Assembly: GCF_030137545.1 (NCBI RefSeq)
Contig: NZ_JARUVL010000021.1
Coordinates: forward strand, 1-33,625
Direction of reading: 5' to 3'
DNA: 33,625 bases
Source of the DNA: Virgibacillus sp. LDC-1
Lineage (GTDB): Bacteria; Bacillota; Bacilli; Bacillales; Amphibacillaceae
Part shown: positions 29,425-33,625 of the stretch, in pieces
How the letters are laid out: each line of letters begins with the position of its first letter
How positions within the stretch are numbered: position 1 is the first letter of the stretch
Translations under genes and position numbers: made by a program
The notes under the pieces: model-generated
What the model was told of the DNA's origin: nothing
What the model saw: the letters and a program-made list of their open reading frames with translations, nothing else
The model's database searches: none

Positions 29425-30588
29425 GTGCGTTCCGTTTTTCAAAAAAATAAATTGTATCATTCCATCGTTCAAGAAATTAAAGGGCTCATAAATGAAGATG
29501 TCATTTTAACCGATGAAGAAGGGACAATTGTTGCTAGTACAGAAGAAAAACGAGTAGGGGCATTCCATGAAGGAGCATGGCTGGCAATGCAAAAGAAGGA
29601 AAAAATGATTATGACGAAAGAGCGGACACGAAGCTTGCAGGGAGTTCGAAAAGGAGTTGTTTTACCAATTATTATGGAAGGTTCTCCATTGGGAGTTCTT
29701 GGAATTACCGGCGATCCATCACTTGTTGAGCCGTATGCGATGGTTGTTCGTAAGGTAACAGAATTGTTTATTCAAGATTCGACCAACCGAATATATCAAG
29801 AAGAGCATGCAAGAGAATTAGAGCTTTTTATTTTTGATTGGCTCCACCATTCAGGTAATTTTGAGGCCTTATACAAGAGAAGTCGTTTCTTTCCTATTGA
29901 CATGCATAAATATGTGCAAGCGATTGTTTTTCGCAGTGTAGATAAAGCGATTCATTTATCGTTTAAAGAAATGGAAGCATTGTATGATAAGTGGGGAAGT
30001 AAGGAGAAGGGATTATTCGTTCGTCTTGGAAGTGAAAAGCTCGTTTTACTTTGTTCAAAAATGGAAAAAAGTGAATTAAAGCATAAGGTACGCGAATTTC
30101 AAGAGGGAATGAAAGAACGGTTGGGAATCGATATTGTTGCTGGAATAGGAGAAGTCGTGAGCGCAGAAATGCTGTCCGAATCATTTAAACAGGCTGAATG
30201 GGCATCACGCATCGCGTATAAGAAAGCGCCGATTATTTTTGAAACAGAATTAAAATTTGCAATGCTGCAGCATGAATTAAAGCCGGAGACGAAGCTAGAA
30301 TTTATTCGAAGAATAATAGGGACATTGAGTGATGAGCATGTTTTATTAACTACGCTAGAGAGCTGGTTCGCACATGATATGGCAATTCAAAAAACGGCAG
30401 ATTATATGCATCTGCATCGTAATACGTTGCACTATCGCTTAAAGAGAATTACCGAAATAACGGCTTTAGATTTAGATAAGGTTGAAGACCTCGTTAACTT
30501 ATACATTGCAGTCCTATTTTGGAAGGAAATACATGCAATCGAATCATTTGAAAACAAGAATTTGTTCACAAGAACAAATTATATTTAA
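29425..30588 (+). CDS. CdaR-type (sugar diacid/PucR) transcriptional regulator of the glycolate operon
   Basis: Regulator of 387 residues. Residues about 1-130 form a diacid-recognition domain (YHSIVQEIKGLINEDVILTD, GVVLPIIMEGSPLGVLGITG). A GGDEF-like central domain follows, and then a C-terminal PucR-type helix-turn-helix (QKTADYMHLHRNTLHYRLKR). It precedes glcD-glcF in the same direction, as B. subtilis YsfB (CdaR family) precedes its glcD and glcF, so it probably activates them in response to glycolate or a related acid. The first GTG is at 29416, but GGTAGGTGG fits the GTG at 29425 better. It has an 85-base gap to glcD. Confidence 0.88.
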   Translation: MRSVFQKNKLYHSIVQEIKGLINEDVILTDEEGTIVASTEEKRVGAFHEGAWLAMQKKEKMIMTKERTRSLQGVRKGVVLPIIMEGSPLGVLGITGDPSLVEPYAMVVRKVTELFIQDSTNRIYQEEHARELELFIFDWLHHSGNFEALYKRSRFFPIDMHKYVQAIVFRSVDKAIHLSFKEMEALYDKWGSKEKGLFVRLGSEKLVLLCSKMEKSELKHKVREFQEGMKERLGIDIVAGIGEVVSAEMLSESFKQAEWASRIAYKKAPIIFETELKFAMLQHELKPETKLEFIRRIIGTLSDEHVLLTTLESWFAHDMAIQKTADYMHLHRNTLHYRLKRITEITALDLDKVEDLVNLYIAVLFWKEIHAIESFENKNLFTRTNYI

Positions 30589-30679
30589 AATAGGCCTATA
30601 TTTTTATTTGCGCGCACATATATTTTTCTCGCTCGATTTCATACAATAGAATTAATATGAATAGATTAGGAGAATGCGT

Positions 30680-32086
30680 ATGCTATGTGAGGAAATAAAG
30701 GCGAAATTTATAGATATCGTTGGAGAAGCAAATTTCGAAGATAATAATGCAAGCTTGCTTGCTTATTCCTATGATTCGACACCAAGGTATCAAACTATTC
30801 CAGACGCAGTGATTGCACCACGTACGAAGCTTGAGGTTGCAGCAGTTGTCAACGTATGCAATACATACAAAATCCCGATCGTTCCACGTGGTTCTGGCAC
30901 CAATTTATGCGCCGGAACAACGCCTGTTGAAGGTGGGATTGTACTAATCTTTAAAAATATGAATCAAATTATCGAAATCGATCAAGAAAACCTTACGATG
31001 ACCGTTCAACCTGGCGTATATACAAAGGATATTTTGGAAGCGGCACTATCGGTGGGCCTGTTTTATCCGCCTGACCCTGGATCGATGCATATATCTCAAA
31101 TCGGTGGCAACATCAGTGAGAACTCGGGCGGATTACGCGGACTTAAATATGGCGTTACGCGCGATTATGTGCTTGGACTGGAAATCGTTCTTCCAAACGG
31201 AGAAATCATCCAAACAGGAGGAAAGCTTGCGAAGGATGTTGCAGGCTATGACTTAACACGTTTGTATATTGGAGCAGAAGGGACACTTGGTATCATTACC
31301 GAGGCCGTTTTAAAGCTAATCCCACAGCCAGAGACAAAGAAAACCATGCTTGCGCTTTATCATGATCTAGAAGCAGCAGCGCAATCTGTTTCTGCAATTA
31401 TTGCGAATCGCATCATTCCAGCAACATTGGAATTTTTAGATCAGGAAACGGTAAAAGTTGTTGAAGATTTTGCGCAGATCGGGCTACCTACTGAAGCGAA
31501 GGCTATATTATTAATTGAACAGGATGGACCTGAAGAGGTTGTGGCAAGAGATATAAATAAAATAGGCCTACTTTGTAAAGAAAACGGCGCATTTGCTGTA
31601 CAAGTAGCAAAAACTGCCGAAGAAGCCTTGCAGCTAACGGAGGCAAGAAGAACTGCATTATCTGCATTGTCTCGACTAAGACCAACAACGATTCTAGAGG
31701 ATGCTACTGTTCCTCGATCAGAACTGGCAAAAATGGTACGGGCTATTAATGAAATTGCCAAGAAGTATAATGTGACGATATGTACGTTTGGTCATGCTGG
31801 GGATGGTAATCTTCATCCAACCTGTTTAACCGACGCACGTGATGAAGAAGAAATGGCATTGGTTGAAAAGGCATTTGAAGAAATCTTTGCGAAAGCGGTT
31901 GAGCTTGGGGGAACGATTACAGGAGAGCATGGAGTAGGGATGATGAAGCTTCCGTATCTTCATTTAAAGGCTGGGGCAGCGGGTGTGGAAGCGATGCGAA
32001 GTATTAAAAAGGCACTTGATCCGAATTTCATTATGAATCCAGGAAAAGTGTTTGCAATGTCTCCTCGAGAAGGTGTGGTGGAATGA
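30680..32086 (+). CDS. glcD: GlcD, glycolate oxidase FAD subunit
   Basis: FAD-linked subunit that oxidises glycolate (or D-lactate-like 2-hydroxy acids) to glyoxylate. It has an N-terminal PCMH-type FAD domain with VPRGSGTNLCAG and QIGGNISENSGGLRG, and a C-terminal FAD-oxidase domain with GHAGDGNLHPT and TGEHGVG. It is 468 residues, normal for the family. AGGAG is seven bases before the ATG at 30680 and too close to the ATG at 30674. Its TGA overlaps the glcF start (ATGA), so the two are coupled. Confidence 0.93.
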   Translation: MLCEEIKAKFIDIVGEANFEDNNASLLAYSYDSTPRYQTIPDAVIAPRTKLEVAAVVNVCNTYKIPIVPRGSGTNLCAGTTPVEGGIVLIFKNMNQIIEIDQENLTMTVQPGVYTKDILEAALSVGLFYPPDPGSMHISQIGGNISENSGGLRGLKYGVTRDYVLGLEIVLPNGEIIQTGGKLAKDVAGYDLTRLYIGAEGTLGIITEAVLKLIPQPETKKTMLALYHDLEAAAQSVSAIIANRIIPATLEFLDQETVKVVEDFAQIGLPTEAKAILLIEQDGPEEVVARDINKIGLLCKENGAFAVQVAKTAEEALQLTEARRTALSALSRLRPTTILEDATVPRSELAKMVRAINEIAKKYNVTICTFGHAGDGNLHPTCLTDARDEEEMALVEKAFEEIFAKAVELGGTITGEHGVGMMKLPYLHLKAGAAGVEAMRSIKKALDPNFIMNPGKVFAMSPREGVVE

Positions 32087-33450
32087 TGGACGCACGAGAG
32101 AAAACGCGTATACAGCAAGCATTTAAAGAAAAAATAGATTACGATGAATTGATGAATTGCACACGGTGTGGGTTTTGTTTGCCTACTTGTCCAACTTATA
32201 TAGAAACTGGCAGAAATGAAGTTCATTCACCAAGAGGCCGGATTGCGTTAATGAAGGGGCTTGTTGATGGCCTGATTGAGCCAAGTGAAGAAGTAAAGCA
32301 ATCGATTGATATGTGCTTAGGGTGCAGAGCCTGTGAACCGGTTTGTCCATCAGGAGTAAAATTTGGTAGATTGCTTGAGCAAGCAAGAGACGCTATTTAT
32401 CAAAGCCATCACCGTTCACTACCAGAGAAAATAATGAAAGGCATATTTTTTAAAAATTTGTTTCCTTATCAAAATCGCATGATTGGATTAACCGGACTGC
32501 TCGGGTTTTATCAACGCTCAGGCACACAAAAGCTCGCACAAGCAATTGGTATTATGAAGCTTTTTCCGGAAAGTATGCAAGCGATGGAAAAAGTCCTGCC
32601 ACAAGTACCAAAAATGAAGGAAATGAAGCAACGTCCTCGCCACATTCACCCTTTAACAAAAGAGCGAAAGCAGAGGGTGGCATTTTTTTCAGGCTGCTTA
32701 ATGGATACGATGTTTATGCATACAAACGATGCAACGATCCAATTATTACAGTATGCAGGCTGTGAAATAGTCGTTCCAGAGACACAAAGCTGCTGTGGAG
32801 CACTACATGGACATAGTGGCGAACTAGATCAGGCACGTGAGATGGCAAAGCGAAATATTGCCGCGTTTGAGGATGCCGCGGTTGATTATATCATTACAAA
32901 TGCTGGGGGCTGTGGCGCATTCTTAGTCGAATACGATCATTTATTAAAGGATGATCCTGAATGGAACGGGCGTGCACAAGCATTTTGTGCAAAGATAAAG
33001 GATGTTACTAAAATCCTGATCGAGCTCGATTTTCACAAGCTACCATTACGGCTAGAAAACCAAATTGTTACGTATCAGGATTCATGCCATTTGAGAAATG
33101 GCCAAAAAACGTTTATCGAGCCGCGCCAATTATTAGAAGCAATCGATGGGGTGACTTTTATAGAAATGAAAGATGCGGATCGTTGCTGTGGCTCCGCAGG
33201 AATATACAATATTGTTCAATCGGAAATGTCGATGCAAATTTTAGATTATAAAATGGAACAAGCAACAAAAACAAAAGCAACAACAATTGTAACAGCAAAT
33301 CCAGGTTGCTTGCTGCAAATGAAGCTCGGAATAGAACGGGAAGGACTATCAGAGAACATGGAAGCGGTCCATATCGTTGACTATTTGTTAGCGGCATATG
33401 AACAAGCAAATTTCGAAGAAGCAGCTACTAAAGTGATCTCTTCTCGTTAA
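32083..33450 (+). CDS. glcF: GlcF, glycolate oxidase iron-sulfur subunit
   Basis: Electron-transfer subunit that receives electrons from GlcD. Two ferredoxin-type 4Fe-4S motifs lie near the N-terminus (CTRCGFCLPTCP and CLGCRACEPVCPSG). Two CCG domains follow (SCCGALHGHSGE, DRCCGSAGIYN), as in GlcF and related heterodisulfide-reductase-like subunits. It is 455 residues, normal length. It overlaps glcD by four bases. A GlcE-like subunit is absent, as in B. subtilis, which also has only glcD and glcF. Confidence 0.93.
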   Translation: MMDAREKTRIQQAFKEKIDYDELMNCTRCGFCLPTCPTYIETGRNEVHSPRGRIALMKGLVDGLIEPSEEVKQSIDMCLGCRACEPVCPSGVKFGRLLEQARDAIYQSHHRSLPEKIMKGIFFKNLFPYQNRMIGLTGLLGFYQRSGTQKLAQAIGIMKLFPESMQAMEKVLPQVPKMKEMKQRPRHIHPLTKERKQRVAFFSGCLMDTMFMHTNDATIQLLQYAGCEIVVPETQSCCGALHGHSGELDQAREMAKRNIAAFEDAAVDYIITNAGGCGAFLVEYDHLLKDDPEWNGRAQAFCAKIKDVTKILIELDFHKLPLRLENQIVTYQDSCHLRNGQKTFIEPRQLLEAIDGVTFIEMKDADRCCGSAGIYNIVQSEMSMQILDYKMEQATKTKATTIVTANPGCLLQMKLGIEREGLSENMEAVHIVDYLLAAYEQANFEEAATKVISSR

Positions 33451-33466
33451 GATGGGATAATTACAG

Positions 33467-33507
33467 GCATTTGTAGGTTTGAAAAAAAACCTACAAATGC
33501 TTTTTTT
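33467..33507 (+). terminator. Strong rho-independent terminator after glcF
   Basis: A perfect 14-bp stem runs from GCATTTGTAGG (33467 on) to CCTACAAATGC (ends 33500). It has a 6-base loop and seven Ts at 33501-33507. Confidence 0.95.
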
Positions 33508-33625
33508 ATTACTGGTTTTAAAACCACAGGCTCTGCCTGTGTGAGAATTCAACTTGTAGAGTTGTAACAGACAAATCTCCTTTCGGTATAATAGAGCTGG
33601 CCGTCAAACCGACTCTATATACGAA
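33508..33625. other. Possible left end of an IS200-type element
   Basis: After the terminator, CACAGGC-TCT-GCCTGTG forms a short perfect hairpin with a 3-base loop. Next comes AACTTGTAGAGTTGTAA-like imperfect pairing and a TATAAT hexamer near 33587. The small hairpin followed by a structured leader resembles the left end of IS200/IS605-family elements. No transposase reading frame starts before the window ends, so this is unproved. Confidence 0.35.

Noticed and set aside
31441-31761. Leftward 106-residue open frame inside glcD
   Set aside because: It is antisense to conserved glcD sequence, with low-complexity Ser/Ala content typical of a shadow frame.

Overview
The window looks like a chromosomal segment of a low-GC Gram-positive bacterium of the Bacillaceae. 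The evidence is AT-rich DNA, strong AGGAGG-type ribosome binding sites, a Bacillus-type Fnr with a C-terminal cysteine cluster, a narGHJI operon, a YwiC homologue, and a CdaR-type regulator/glcD/glcF locus arranged as in B. subtilis ysfB-glcD-glcF. No rRNA, tRNA or CRISPR array was seen.

Region 1 (1-12373) is an anaerobic nitrate-respiration block. fnr (+) faces moaA (-), which makes molybdenum cofactor. A leftward operon follows: narG-narH-narJ-narI, then a small four-helix cytochrome b-like membrane protein and a TPR protein. The divergent narK is a nitrate transporter with a PAS domain fused to its C-terminus. Two perfect FNR boxes lie between narG and narK. Further along, ric (di-iron repair protein, 17904-18599) and ywiC (18691-19407) each have a near-perfect FNR box at the same distance from a -10 hexamer, so they probably belong to the same regulon.

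Region 2 (12374-14318) is a graveyard of broken genes: a fragment of a HAD-family heptose-bisphosphate phosphatase, a decayed IS3-family transposase, an intact small SRPBCC protein, and the C-terminal end of a large serine recombinase. After it come a nuclease-helicase fusion of the XPD/DinG type and an M24 Xaa-Pro peptidase.

Region 3 (19700-28961) begins with a frameshifted remnant and three small exported, helix-rich proteins of unknown function. Next is a MerR/B12-binding regulator of the CarH/LitR type, divergent from a DUF1722 (YbgA-like) gene coupled to a four-TM protein. A phytoene-desaturase-like oxidoreductase, a TetR regulator and an MMPL transporter follow. A 12-base motif (TTGTATAATGTT and its complement) recurs in 10-11-bp steps over the divergent CarH-like/DUF1722 promoters and again over the -10 of the desaturase-like gene. 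This points to one B12/light-type regulon.

Region 4 (29019-33507) is a CdaR-type regulator with glcD and glcF for glycolate oxidation, closed by a strong terminator. Both window edges carry hairpins that resemble ends of IS200/IS605-type elements, but no transposase is inside the window.
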